A stretch of 64,000 nucleotides of DNA, taken from positions 1,798,001 to 1,862,000 of the forward strand of contig JAUCEF010000017.1 in assembly GCA_033558025.1 (NCBI GenBank). The letters are read 5' to 3'. Below, piece after piece: positions 30,411-42,189 of the stretch. The notes beneath the pieces were generated by a model that was not told the DNA's origin, ran no database searches, and saw only the letters and a program-made list of their open reading frames with translations. A program made the translations under genes and the position numbers. How positions within the stretch are numbered: position 1 is the stretch's first letter; every line of letters begins with the position of its first letter. Source of the stretch: Phytophthora sp. 'mugwort' (taxonomy: Eukaryota; Oomycota; Peronosporomycetes; Peronosporales; Peronosporaceae).

Positions 30411-30901
30411 ATTCTACCCTTGGAGCAAACCAGTGGAACGCCGTGCAGCTACGATACAACACAGGCCTGCCCCGAGATTTTATTGCCGATGATGGGGACT
30501 CGATCAAGAGGAAGTTCAACGCGCTCAAGAACATGCGCAAACCTACAGGTGATCCTAACTGCCTTGCTGATGTTGCTCGAGCGAAACGTATTTATCGCCT
30601 CATTGAAGAGCGCGACGGCGTGTTGGTGCTGGACGACACGGAAAAGGTCAGCCCACCCTCAGCAACGGCTTCGCCGGGTGCTACCGTCGCTGCGCTTCCG
30701 CCTGTTGTGGAGTCGCCCACCCCCAAGTCTCTGCAGCTTCAAAGTCCTACCGATAGAAGCCGCAACAGCAGTATCCTGCGGCGATGCCGCCGCGCAGCAT
30801 CTCTTGCTGCAAACCCCGCCTTCATGTCCATCCCCGCAATTGAAAGTGCCCGAGCCAACCTTGTGCTTCATTCACCGGTAGTTATCGATAGTTTTGTGTG
30901 A
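30411..30901 (+). pseudogene. Truncated SANT/trihelix-like transposon-associated protein
   Basis: The frame runs from AT-rich DNA at about 30411 to a TGA at 30899-30901. It encodes a trihelix/SANT-like segment (NQWNAVQLRYNTGLPRDF, then DSIKRKFNALKNMRKPTGDP and ARAKRIYRLIEERDG), then a Ser/Pro-rich tail. The domain lacks its first helix and a proper start codon. Such proteins are common accessory genes of oomycete DNA transposons, which is why I call it transposon-derived, but no partner transposase is adjacent. Confidence 0.55.
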
Positions 30902-31413
30902 TTTATTTTGTGCTTTGTCATGCTGATCGTTCGCAATTGCAGACACAAATCTGCGGCTAGGTGGTCGAATCTTTGACGACAAATTGCTACGGGTTCGTGA
31001 TTTGCGCTATTTTCTCAAGCCCCCAACGAGTCATTGGCAATAACGCTTGTGAAATGGTATTTTATGAAGGCACGTGTTGCTGCTACCGGCTGAGGGACAT
31101 GTGACGAGGCTATTTGCGACCGGTTCGTGACCGACTCCCACCGACTCGGCCCGACTGGAGGGAGAGCCAGAGCGATGTCATCAATTGATGCGTGATCAAA
31201 CTATACGCACCCGTCCTGTATAGCCGGAAGACATAGCCATCTGGCGAGGGACGATGGCGACCGCTGCGTCATAAGAAAATTTCAATGTGTGTCGGCAGCC
31301 CATTCAATCCGAGTTTAAGTAGCCACTTATAAACAATACGGATCTCTGAGTTAGCGGCGGTAGATCGTAAGACAGAGAAGACCAACACGTTCAAACGGTC
31401 ATTAGAAACAGAA
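30902..31413. other. Spacer with CCGACT-rich motifs
   Basis: No gene is seen. It contains clustered CCGACTC/CGGCCCGACT motifs (31118-31165) that recur near 26510-26560, 32680-32820 and 33770-33830, so they may be a subterminal repeat of the MULE family next to them. Confidence 0.4.
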
Positions 31414-33770
31414 TTAAATGCATTCAAAGTACATGGTAAGGTACCTGTTGCGGAGGCCTTGCAGTACCTCTTTGTTAACTCGTCCTAATGGATCAGCCCT
31501 GCACAATATTTCTAGTGTCACAAGGACGTACACCCCACAATCATAGCTATCTGTTTGTATACCTAGAGTAGACTCGTGCGGGCGCACGCGATAACCCTCC
31601 GTGTCCTGGCGCGGTAGCAAAGGCAGCAAACGTTGCGCCACGGCTCGGACACTTGCAATATAACTTGAGCGCATCGGGTCGTAAATCAGTATTTCGTTGC
31701 CGTCCGGGTTCACAATAATTGCAGTCAGTGGTTACCGTTACAATTAATCGGAACCAAAATGCGCTCATTGGAGACACCACGCAGAATGTTGATTAGCCCG
31801 TCTTGCTCTATTCTGAATCCATCATGGATGGTGACATACAGAGTTGCTGGATCGATCACTACCGCTGCAGTGTTACTTCCGAACAACTTATTCAAAAGCA
31901 TACGCATGGTTAAGTCTTCGAGTGACCCACGGGCCGCCAAGTCAAGCACATTTACCTATATATATCATCATACCAAAAGCATATGTGTACGGCAGAAATA
32001 TATGAATGGCGGCGTTTCCATCTTGCAATACGTACCTCCTCGGGTTGAAGCGGGAGTGCTTTCAACTTGGATGGCAGACTATGATCCATTTGAGTCTGGA
32101 AGGGTGTGTCGCGTAAATGTATTTAAATTAATCGTGGAGATCCAACGCAGCGCTCGTTCTTCCTTTTTTATAATTGCTAGTGTCGCTGTGGTAAAAATGC
32201 CCACACCCACAATGTCAACAGCGATTTCCTGCTCATACAGCCCCGGTTGTGCTCGCTGAAACGCAGTTACCTTGGTGTCGCATTTTTTGGAGTGACTCCC
32301 ATGGCAACACTCGTCCAATCGCTATCGCTCGTAACGGGTTTTCTTTGGGTCACCTGCGATGCTTTATGGGCGATTGGCGATTTCGGCCGTCTCTCGAACA
32401 CGAATTGCTTGAACTGAAGAAGACTCACTCGCAGATTCGTACGTGACGTCTTCTGTAAGCCTTTCACTGATATATTTGATAGACAACTGCATATCGTGCA
32501 TGGCGGAGTCGGCGCGTGCCATCTCAATTGCAATACTTTTCTTTGCCCTTTTCGGATTTTGTTTTGGTCGTCCGCGGATTCGAACTGGGCTGGCGATTAT
32601 GAAGTCTGTTTCCGCATCCACTGCGACGATTTGAATTGCGGGTGCAGTTGCTTGGTTTCCGAAGGGTTTCATCCGTACCCGACTGTCCCAACTGTGTGCC
32701 CTACTGTTCTGGTTGAGTTCCCGGCTGTGCCGGTTGCGAAACCGACTCAGATGGTTGTATACCCGACTCAGATGGTTGTGAGCCCGACTGGGCAGGTTGC
32801 GTGTCCGACTCAGAAGGAGGCGCGATCAATATAGTAAGCGGCGTGCTCAAGTGATCTAAATGTTGCGGCGATACTTGTACGCCAACAAATCATGGTTGCG
32901 TTCTCCGAGATCAGTGAATTTCAAACTCTCTACGCCTGAATAGGCAAGCAACCTGATTCAACGTGCTCATGGCTAATCAGTATTTTCTCATCCCCAAGCC
33001 ACTCATGCAATTACTGATAGTACTTGCCACCTGATGAGCTTCACGAATTTTTCGTTCGAGATGCGAAGGTTCTCTATGGGGACGGGGCTGCCAGATCCCA
33101 TGGAGTTTCAGACTCTGGCAGCACCGTCACCATAAAGAACCCTTCGCATGGGGCGATTTCTAGGGAATTCGATATACGAAGCGAGGAGCGTCGGAAAGGC
33201 CGTCTCAAATTTCCTCGCTTTGCGAATGTAGAATACATGGCGGCACGGAAGCAAACGCGTCGTCATAAACAGACAGGAACAATCCCACACTCGCGTATCT
33301 ACATGATACGCTGCCTGCCAATTATCCAGTGCATCTTCTTCTTTGTCCGCATACTTAATGAAAATCATGCCACCGTACGGCTCGCAAAATGTGTACGAAG
33401 CTCGGGCTGTAGCATATATATACTGCTCATAGATCAGCTCGCTGACTAGATTCACCACATGGGACAGCTCGCAGTCATACTTGGGATACCGCACGACGCT
33501 CAATTTGTACACCTTTTTTTTTAGGAAGTGCTACTCTCCCACGGTTTGATAATACATGATAGAAGCTACGCACTCATATAACCCCATTAGAGAGTGCATC
33601 AAGTCTTTAAGCTGCTTCCACGACGCTTTCAGCCGGATATTTGTGTTATTTCCAAGTGCACCGCGTTCTCCCGTGTGTATGCACACCATAATCACGACAA
33701 TTATCACAGTTCTTCGCGAAATATGCGTCAAATGGATGTTTGGTTTCAAGATCATTTCGTTTATCACAAG
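31414..33770 (-). pseudogene. MULE remnant with SWIM finger and Ulp1-type protease domain
   Basis: Read on the minus strand. A transposase C-terminal piece (NNTNIRLKASWKQLKDLM, about 33655) is followed by a SWIM zinc finger (WDCSCLFMTTRLLPCRHVFY, about 33270). Next comes a linker with the AT-hook RGRPKQNPKRAKK (about 32570), then a Ulp1-type cysteine protease: catalytic His in LVPINCNGNH (about 31730) and QTDSYDCGVYVL with the catalytic Gln and Cys (about 31560). Fusion of MULE genes to Ulp1 peptidase is known from plants. Stops and shifts make this copy dead, and the N-terminal DDE half is absent. Confidence 0.83.
33061..33149. repeat. Imperfect 36-bp hairpin inside the MULE remnant
   Basis: The arms at 33061-33096 and 33113-33149 pair along their length with one gap and about four mismatches; both begin or end with ATGCGAAGG / CCTTCGCAT. 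The right arm side belongs to the MULE coding frame, so this is an inverted local duplication. Confidence 0.75.
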
Positions 33771-34435
33771 TTGAGTCGGGCAGCATATTGACTGAGTCGG
33801 GTCGGAGACCGATTGGGTCGGCTACTGACCCGGGGACGGTATTGTCTGACAACTCAGTAGGCAACCCAATCCTCGTAATTTGATGCATGTATCTGAGATG
33901 CTTCAAACGTCCATGCTGCCCTCGCGACCGGTCTCCCACCCGGGAGTTAATCTAAAGATAGTGTGTCGATACTGCGGAATAAAGATCAACTGAAATCTAA
34001 GAGCAAGCGGGGTGTGGAGTTTGATATGACTCGTTTTTTGTTTTTGGCCGTGCTTCAGCTCATCTTTTCTCATCCTGTTTGCTATTTTGCAAGCAGCCGC
34101 CAGGTTCCCCAAATAAAAATGAGACTGAGGAAGTGTTCGATAAGAACGTTATATCGATTTTAGTGCTTCGTAATCACTATCACTGTCGAACACGTTTCGT
34201 CTATTATGTCCATAATGACCACTTTTGGAATTCCCCCAAAAGCCATTTTCAACTAAATGGTCATTCTGGCTCTCAAGGTTATTTAGCCAAAAAAACTTCG
34301 ATCTTAAAGTCGTCAGAGTTGCGCGAGAATTCGTTGGAGCACTCCCCACTGGATGAGATTGCTGAACTGATTCAAGTGGAGTCAAACCGTTACATGATTG
34401 AGCGTGTTACAACGGTGAAGTAACACCGAATTTCG
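33771..34435. other. Degenerate repeat sequence
   Basis: No gene is recognised. The first 60 bp hold GAGTCGGG/GGTCGG motifs like those at the other MULE-associated sites. Short frames on both strands lack known domains. Confidence 0.35.
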
Positions 34436-35239
34436 AGCGAATTCTTCGCCAATCTGCCTGATGAACATTTCCGCAAGATCGTGAAGATGTCTGGACATGC
34501 ATTTGACTTTGTCCTGGGACAGCTTGAAGACAATCCTATCTTCAGGAACGAAAGTATATTTCGCAAGCTCCCGTATGGCTTCAACTAGGCGTGACGCTCG
34601 ATCTTCTGGGAAATTACTTCGACCGCAAGTGCCGGTATAGCCTCAATGCACAAGTGGTTTGCGATGATCGCCATAAAATCATATGTTTCTACGCAGGCTG
34701 ACCCGATCCCTGTGCGGACAGCTCCTTCAATCACGAGATGTAGCTCTCCAAGAACGATCTCAAGTCGCAGTACTTCACCCCAGGAGAATACTTTCAGGCA
34801 GACTCTGCTTATCTAGCTGACATGGAATCAGACACCATTGTCCCGGCGTACACCCGAAGAGCTTCATTGGTGAATTCAATACCTGTCTTGCCCACGCACG
34901 TGTCGTGACCGAGCCCACTATCGCCGTGCTGAAGGCACGTTGATCTTCGCATTGAGAATGCGCATCCAGATCAACAAGAAAGAAGACATCAATAGGATTT
35001 TGCGGTGGATCGCTGCATGTGTGGTGCTGCACAACATGCTACGTGATCTTGAATATGAATGGCCAGAAGAAGATGATGAGTCTTTGGACGACGAAGACGA
35101 CAATTTAGTTCCTGACTATGGCGGTGAAGCTTATCCGTTTAATGCGCGGATCAAGGCGCTGGCTTTATCTAAGGGTCGACAACCAGGTGGGGTTCTTTGC
35201 AGTGCCTCCGAATATGGCATTGACCATAACATTATTTAA
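34436..35239 (+). pseudogene. PIF/Harbinger-like DDE_4 transposase, broken
   Basis: Frames in order show an N-terminal helical part (FRKIVKMSGHAFDFVLGQLED), the first Asp region (YFDRKCRYSLNAQVVCDD, about 34616), PGEYFQADSAYL with the second Asp (about 34779), EFNTCLAHARVVTEPTIAVLKAR with the Glu region (split here for length: EFNTCLAHARVVTE and PTIAVLKAR), and the C-terminal helices ILRWIAACVVLHNML followed by an acidic tail. At least three frame breaks are present. The spacer 35240-35467 shows nothing. Confidence 0.8.
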
Positions 35240-35467
35240 ATAAATATTGATGAGATTATTTATTTCTCGGGGTCTGAGCTGACCTACAACAATTTATTTT
35301 ACATCTGTAAAAAATATTTATTTATTTAAAACCCTAAAAAATTATCTCGCCTGGCAACCACCAATCTACCAGAACCAACCATTCACAACTTAAGACATGC
35401 TTCTTTTTCTTCACTTACTCTCTATTTTCCTTTCTATGCCCCAACTCAACCTTCATCCAACTACACA

Positions 35468-36751
35468 ATGGCCACAGCCGGTCGCCCACGCTTTACGAAC
35501 GCCCAGATCTCGGGCTTCTTCTTCACGCCGTGCCGCAACGAGTACGACGAGAGTATTCCCAAGTACTTTCGCTCTCGATGCGGCACGGTCTGGAAGCAGA
35601 CCAACCGAAATGGCTATTCGAACCTGATGCAGCACGTGAGTCGTGAGCAGCCGGACTACGGGCACGCCATGCTCGACGCAACGACAGCCGAGGCGGGCTC
35701 CCTCGTTAACTTCGTCCGCCACTCCTCCCAGAATCTGTACAGCTGGATGGACTGGACGATCCAGTCCAATCTCCCCCTTGCGTTCTGCGAAAGTCGGAAG
35801 CGAGACGGTACGTTATATATTCTGTACTTGAGTTTATTTTATTTTACTAAGTATTACAATTAACATATGCTAAATTGTGGATGGATACATAAATTTTTAA
35901 GCTGAGGACGCTAACTCAATCGGCAAAACTTCGGTAAGAAAATGTGTATTCATTTTATAATATTTCTAACTAACTAACCAATTGTTTTTTAATTTTGGTA
36001 AAGGTTAAAAACGGAGCTTCGGCCTGTTATCAGGCAAGCTACCCGAGGGAGCTCGACCTTTAATATGGTCAAGCGCTATTTCAGCTGCTGGAGTTTCTAG
36101 ATGCTGAGAACGACGACATCATGGCGATGATGCCGGCACCATCTGCTAACAAGCGACTTCGTGATTTGTACAAGGAGCTAAAGGACATCGGATCGGTGTC
36201 GAAGGCGCTTCAAGGTCAAGACGTCGATTTGCTGGATGTTCGTCAGTGGTTCGACGGACTCATTTCGACTAAGCCACACTTCACGACATACCTCGGTACG
36301 AGCATACATACGATGACTACGTGTTAATATTATTTATTTAATTACTATTATTAGGTAGGCCCTCGCGCGACTATTGTTCGCAGTCCCGACTTTGAGTCGG
36401 GCTGTGTACGCATCCTGAGAGGTCGTCAAATCCGTTTGACGCGTGTAGAGAAGGCGGCGCTGCGTCCATTTGTGAAGCCATCGGAGACCGAGAGCGAATC
36501 GGACGACGATGATCAAGCCTCATTTGTCGAGCGTCTCCGCAAGCACCGCCGCCTACAACATTCCGCGGTCAGTTACAATCTTTTGACGACAATCCCCCAA
36601 CGTCTAACGTAGTAGAGCGCTTCTTCAGCGTTGCCCGCGTTACCTTCGGACATCAGCGCCACGGTCTGCTGCCAGCAACGCTGGAGATGATTTTGCTTTT
36701 GCGCGAGAACCGCAGATATTGGAATACCAGCACTGTCAATAGTCTTAACTA
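35468..36751 (+). pseudogene. hAT-family transposase, broken
   Basis: From ATG 35468 a BED-type zinc-finger-like N-terminus is seen (YFRSRCGTVWKQTNRNGYSN with LMQHV following), then WMDWTIQSNLPLAFCE. After an AT-rich stretch resembling an intron or insertion, 36121-36300 has LKDIGSVSKALQGQDVDLLD and VRQWFDGLI. The dimerisation region VVERFFSVARVTFGHQRHGL (about 36610) and LEMILLLRENRRYW end at a TAG near 36750. The frame is broken between pieces. The hAT call rests on the C-terminal dimerisation motif. Confidence 0.78.
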
Positions 36752-38129
36752 GATCGCTTAGTTGAGTTGCTAATACTTTGATTACATGTACTGCTTTTTC
36801 TTTAATTACTCCGTTATTTATTTCGAGTTGTCAAGCCATGCCATAACTTGCTTTCCACCTCACGAGAGCTTATCACATAATCTATTTGCTTGCAAGGGAC
36901 CAATAAATAAAAATGCCATAGTCGGAGGCCCTGGCTTGAAGTGGAGGCAAATGGTACAAAGCGAGACGGACAAACAATGGCAAGTGCGATTACGAGGAAT
37001 CAACACGACGAGATACTGATGGAATTGCGTAGACGACGATGACAGAACGCGGCAGGACAATATGTCCTGGAGTATGAGCTGTGACCCGTGCGAGTAGAGG
37101 GACATCGTCGCGTTGGCGCAACCGCTTACGCAGACGAGGGAAGACGTTGGTTCTCCGTCGAAGAGTACGACCGGCTCTTCCAGGCCGACATAGTCGCGGA
37201 AGCCTCTGGGGTGAAGGAGGCGTGTAACAGGTACGAGGCAGCACCGGCTTATGCTGATTGGCGGTATGAGGAACAGCGAAGCAACGGGGAGATCGACAGC
37301 TGGTCCCGAAAGTTAGGACTATGCTGAACAGTCATATACTTCGATCTGCAATCCAACCCCAAAAAAAGCCGCACAATCGAGATCTTCTGTCAGGAAGGAC
37401 TCGGTGAACGAGAAGCCATAACAACGGGCGGATCAGAATATCTGAGGCGGCATTGGTGGCTGACGGATCATAGTGAGTGAAGGTCAGCACACCGGAGAAC
37501 AGAGACGGCCGGTTTGGAAATTGCGGTGACGAGCACAGGCGGCGCAACCGGGCGGAGAATTAGCGACGAGGGCATACGAGTAAAGACGTACGGGAAGACA
37601 TACGAACGACGCCATACAAGGAAGACATACGGGTGAAGACATACCAGCAGACAGGGTGATCGAGTAGTGACGGACGAGTGAAGACATACGAGCGGACGGA
37701 CGACGAGGGTGAGTGAGTGCAGCCGGACGAGTGAAGACATACGAACAGGACGGACGAGGAAGACGAGGGACGAGTGACGGACGAACAGGTGACAGACGTG
37801 TCATCGAAGAGTTACAACTGGACGTACTAGTGGGGCGGCGGATTGAGTTCTAGGCGGTGCCGTGCGGAACTTCGAGCGGCTACGGCAATTGAGGTCCGGG
37901 TGCTACGAGGATGCGTCGTATTGGGTTATAGGGGCGGTTTCCAGTACTACAGGACGTGCAGTTGGGGCTGCGATGGACGCGAAGACTGGAGTTACGAGGA
38001 GCATCTGTTCGACAAGTACAGGGCGAACGGAAAGGCTCTATCGGGAATGAGGGAGCATTTAACCGATTGAATATAATAGGAACGGAAGTTCCGGCTGCTT
38101 GGCGGAGGCCCATACAGTGTTGTGTTCGG
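36752..38129. other. Repeat-derived region, possible gypsy C-terminal traces
   Basis: Two short plus-strand frames look coding-like: 37088-37327 (a charged segment with WFSVEEYDRLFQADI) and 37843-38070 (YYRTCSWGCDGREDWSYEEH), the latter faintly chromodomain-like. Neither can be assigned. A degenerate minisatellite occupies 37560-37790. Confidence 0.35.
37560..37790. repeat. Degenerate minisatellite with GAAGACATACG units
   Basis: The core GAAGACATACG(A/G) recurs at least five times at irregular spacing, mixed with GGACGAGTGA and ACGGACGA units. Spacing is uneven, so this is an old or imperfect tandem array. Confidence 0.7.
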
Positions 38130-39020
38130 CGGATGGAGTACCCTGTGGCAGACCAGCAAGTACTACACCTATACGAGCCGCCGTCAAGCAGGCATTATCA
38201 GACTTGTTATAGAAGGAACGTGACATGGGTTAAATTCGGGGTGAAATCAAAAGAGATAAAGAGCGACATTGATGCTGTCGCGGGATTAGGTTTGCCAAAT
38301 ACCCGCCCTTTGGCGTGCTCGAGATGCGCCCCTCTAAACATCAAGCAATACGCCAGGCTAATGAAGATGAGCGCCACGGCATCAGCGTTTTGATGCTGAG
38401 AAGCATATTCGCCGAATTCATAATGAAACAAAGATGCAGGTGCTCTCCAATACGAAAGGTAACACACAGTTACTGCTGGCATTTATATGATACAAGTATT
38501 TGTACAAACTTTTACTTTCTATTAAATGCGCCTTTTGACTGTTAGGTTCCTGAAGTTGCATTTCAGCGAACGATCTGACATGTCGGAGCCAATTCTATTG
38601 CTCCTCGACAAATATTCTGGTCACTCGATTGAAAATGTAGTCGAGCACGCAAAAGCAATTAATGTGATAAAAAAAATACCGCCAAACACCACGTCGGTAT
38701 GCCGGACTTACGATGCTACCTGGGAATGGTCCGCTAAGGTGAGACTAAGAAACATGTGAATTCAGAATTTACAGCAGCAGCTAAAACACCGGCAACCTCG
38801 AGCAGCTTTCAAGCTAAATCTCCGGATCGATCTGAGTTATGCAGCTGAATCGACGCCGCGTGGTGTGGTGTGGCAGTGTGTACAATTACGGCTGGCTTCC
38901 AAACATGCCGTCTTATTGAGGCGGTGCAGTCTAAATGAAGGCTATTCAGAAACGGATGCTGAACCTTAGGGCGCGCCGACGATATTGTCAATGAAATTCT
39001 CCGTGCAGGCTGGTTAGACA
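38130..39020 (+). pseudogene. Pogo-like DDE_1 transposase, second copy (broken)
   Basis: Collinear pieces include TWVKFGVKSKEIKSDI (38226), LEMRPSKHQAIRQANEDERH in a shifted frame (38315), the second catalytic Asp in PILLLLDKYSGHS (about 38591), KIPPNTTSVC with the region of the third Asp degraded (about 38675), and a C-terminal helical tail to about 39020. It belongs to the same broad superfamily as 23120-24540 but differs in sequence, so it is a separate lineage. Confidence 0.75.
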
Positions 39021-39229
39021 ATGATATAGGAGCTCTTAGCTTACGATAATTTTAGTGACATGTTTCGAGATTAATGCACATCAATAGAAGTCTGTTGGCA
39101 CGGGTAATGACTCCTTACTAAGGAGATGCTGGTGAACACTTTAGATAGACAGGACATTGAAAAACTGGTCTATCCACATACAATATACTGTATGTGATAA
39201 CTAAAGTATTAATCCGATCAACAACCAGT

Positions 39230-40721
39230 TGTCACGTACCACAAAAAAACAGAACCATAACTGTTGTCGCTCTAAAACACTTGGTTATAATAATGGGCTG
39301 CACAGCCGATCCAGTCGCAGTGACAGCAGACTGTACAACACCACGAGAGCAGTAAAGACGCACGAGAAGTTTTCCCTCCCGATCCAACTTACCTTTCGAC
39401 ATGTGGGCAGGGCGGAAGTTGTTGCCCCCGCCATCTTTCATGCTCGCCTCCATCGTTGCCTGTAGCGAAAGAAAAACGTTGTTTAGCGTTGAGGTTCACA
39501 GTTCCCCGAGCGCCTCCGTCATCGCGACGACAAGCTCGTCCAGCATTCTGGTTATCTTCTTCTTCTGTCTGGCTTGGACATCATTGAATGCCGTTAAGTC
39601 GTATACATTCATGTCGGGGCTGTTAGGCGGCTGAACTCAGCTCAACGCCCAGCTGTTCGCGACCGCAGCAGCCATGAAAGCAGGGTCGGAGGTGTCGATA
39701 TCACGAGGAGGTGCGTCGTTGTCTTTCTGAACGACAATATGCCCTCCCGTCGTAGGCCAGTGTAGGAAAGCGTAGGCCAGCGCAGGCAGCAGATTGGTGA
39801 TCAGATTCTCGCGGTACGTCGACTTGGTCACCGACACTGTCTGCAGGACGGCGTTTCAGCAGGTCCGTTGCGGCTGCTTCTAGCCGCAGGGTATGCACGA
39901 TGAAAGGCCAGATACCGAGCTTGTCATCGAAGTGGCGTCCTGCTGCGGCATCGCAGCGCGGCCGGGCAACAGCAGCAAGGAACATGACTTTGGAGATGTG
40001 GCGCTTTGCTCTGCAAGGTACGCTCCGGCACAGGCTCGTCCGGAAGGAGGACAAACCGCTTCGCCCGCTTCAGTCACGTAGAAGTGCTTTTCGTCTACGT
40101 GGACAGCGTCAAACATGCCGTCGAACCGGCATGAAACTCGGTCTACGTGGCTGAAGTAGTGTACCAGCCGCTGTTGGTTGTTATCATCTGTGAGGCGGGG
40201 TTTGGCAACGCGGGCTTCGCCTTGGTGTATCTGGCGACCCAGAGTCGTGGCAGTAATGACGAAAGCGGCGGCGGCGGAACGAATCGTCGAGCGCTGGTTT
40301 AAAGGGACGGTCCGCGGTCGCCCCAGTGCAGCCGAGTGGTCGACAGTATGCCGGCCCGTCGCAGTCTTCAGCGAGTCAGTAGCGTATAACCTCTGACTTC
40401 GGCGTTGTGCTTGGCACGGCGGTAGACACGCGAGACCGTGCGCGGGTTGATCGGCACGATGGATGGCCACCGCCACAATCGCGCCTCTATGTGGGGCGCC
40501 ATCAATCGACCGTTGCAGCATGTCGCTGACAACGCGGCGCCTCGCGTCGTTGGGAGCTCTTTGCGTGTCGTGTGGGAGCGGTGCTTGGAGAGTCTAGCCA
40601 TAGTGGGTCTGGCAGTGGGGCGGCTCATGGTGCAGGCTGGGAGGGTGCGGGAGAATGGGCGGAATCTAATGTGAGCTGCGTGTGAGACGATAATTTGGCG
40701 GCTTGCTTCACAGCAAGTCAT
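39230..40721 (-). pseudogene. Mariner-like transposase, relatively complete
   Basis: Minus-strand pieces cover nearly the whole family length. The N-terminal helices lie around 40700-40400. The first Asp is in DAVHVDEKHFYVTEAG (about 40110). KVMFLAAVARPRCD (about 39995) is followed by IVVQKDNDAPP with the second Asp (about 39735), then QPPNSPDMNVYDL with the third Asp (about 39620). The C-terminal tail has NNVFLSLQATMEASMKDGG, GNNFRPAHMSKGKL and a stop near 39232. Only a few frameshifts and one or two stops break it, so it is the least decayed DNA transposon here. Terminal repeats were not found. Confidence 0.83.
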
Positions 40722-42172
40722 CCCTTGGCGGCAACGTACACGCCATTCGATTCGCCCTGGTCTCCGCTATTACATTAGCCCAATCAGGGCGCGTTAGCAC
40801 GTAAATATGTTTTTGCCAAATCCATGCGGCGAGGTGTAGTTTAGTGGCAACTGTTGTGGATCGAAGTGGTAATTTGGTGCCGGAAAAAGCCGAAGTTATC
40901 TTACCTTCAAACATCAACAGCTACCATCTGCAACCATCGTCTAACATGTGGTGAATGAAGAATCTCTACTTTTGATGAAATATTTGAAATCTATTCAAAA
41001 TAAAAGTAATACTTTTCTGGTTCTGTACCAACTTGGTACTGCCAAGCCGAGGGCCTTAGCGTAGTGGACCGGTTATGCACTCAACTTAGTGCGTTCAATT
41101 ATTAATATATTATGCCTTTCTTCGATTTTGCCAATCAAATCGGACTTTTAATTCTGACTTTGAGGCCTCAAGTACGATGTGTCAAATCGTTTGCTGCAGC
41201 ACCAGTAATTCGGACGTTCAATTATGGGTACCGATAGTGTACCAGTACTGGGCATTGCCCGTAAAAACCGCCGTACGATTAATCCTGAGGGTGAGGGAAC
41301 GCCAGGACGTTGAGGTCGTGCGCGCTTACTACTGGGTGTTTGACCGTGCTGTTTGGTGCTTTAGCAAGCGAGACGCACGTCCCGCTTGACTGCAGGTGGA
41401 GGGACGCTGAAGACTGTATCTGGCGACGAGGTGCACGCACGTCTGGATCCCGTTATGCCGCCATTTATTTTACTTGATGACAGTATGCTTTGTCCGATAT
41501 TGATCTAACCCTACTGGGTGTTTGACCGTGTTGTTGCTCACATAGTTGCTATGGAAGGATAAGCGCAGGAAAGTTAACTAAAATCGCCTCGCGGAGCTCT
41601 TCAAAATAAAAGCATGCATGGTTTTCCACGTATTTAGATACAACTGAGCAAAACTCTGCAGGTCACCTTGACTTCTTCTCGGCAGCAGCCTTCTTATCGA
41701 CACCTGTCATTAGAAATGTTTGGTACCATCTAGTAAGACTCCTCTCTGAAATACCTAGCAGGGTAGCCGCTATACTCAACTGTATGTCATAATCATAGGT
41801 GACAACAATGGCACGCTACCTCAGGGGTCAAGGGAAAAATCATTTTTTTACAGTGGTGGCCTTTTAGGCCTACGTTTTTGGCTGCAAAAGTCAGAATGCT
41901 GACCATTTCGGCGGCAAACGGGTGTTTGGCTGGTTGGTAGATGTTACTGCTTGGCAGGCCTTCCTGTTAAAATTGACTTTCGTACATAAAAATGAAGTGT
42001 ACAGTGAATGGCAGGCAAACTCAGAATTACAAAAGTGGAGATTCAGAGTGTCTAATTACTTAGTTAGTTGTAAGATCTCAGGTATTTACGTAACCAAGTG
42101 AGCAGGTCCGGCGCCGGGGGGTCCAGTGTCTGTTCTCAGTTCCTATTCGTGTGATCTACCCTTCCCGTTGGA
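40722..42172. other. Spacer with a helix-turn-helix fragment and a direct repeat
   Basis: On the minus strand near 41820-41664, AIVVTYDYDIQLSIAATLLG continues into a HTH-like stretch (ISERSLTRWYQTFLMTG), resembling the N-terminus of a Tc1-type transposase; no catalytic part follows. A 24-bp direct repeat (CTACTGGGTGTTTGACCGTG core) occurs at 41329-41352 and 41511-41534. The rest shows no gene. Confidence 0.4.
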
Positions 42173-42189
42173 GGGGGGGGGGGGGGGGG
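42173..42189 (+). repeat. Homopolymer run of 17 G
   Basis: An uninterrupted G run near the downstream end of the LINE remnant (poly-C on the element's strand). It is a slippage-prone site and could also be an assembly weak point. Confidence 0.9.

Noticed and set aside
37440..37810. CRISPR-like array
   Set aside because: Units are irregular in spacing and sequence, with no uniform spacers, and the genome is eukaryotic.
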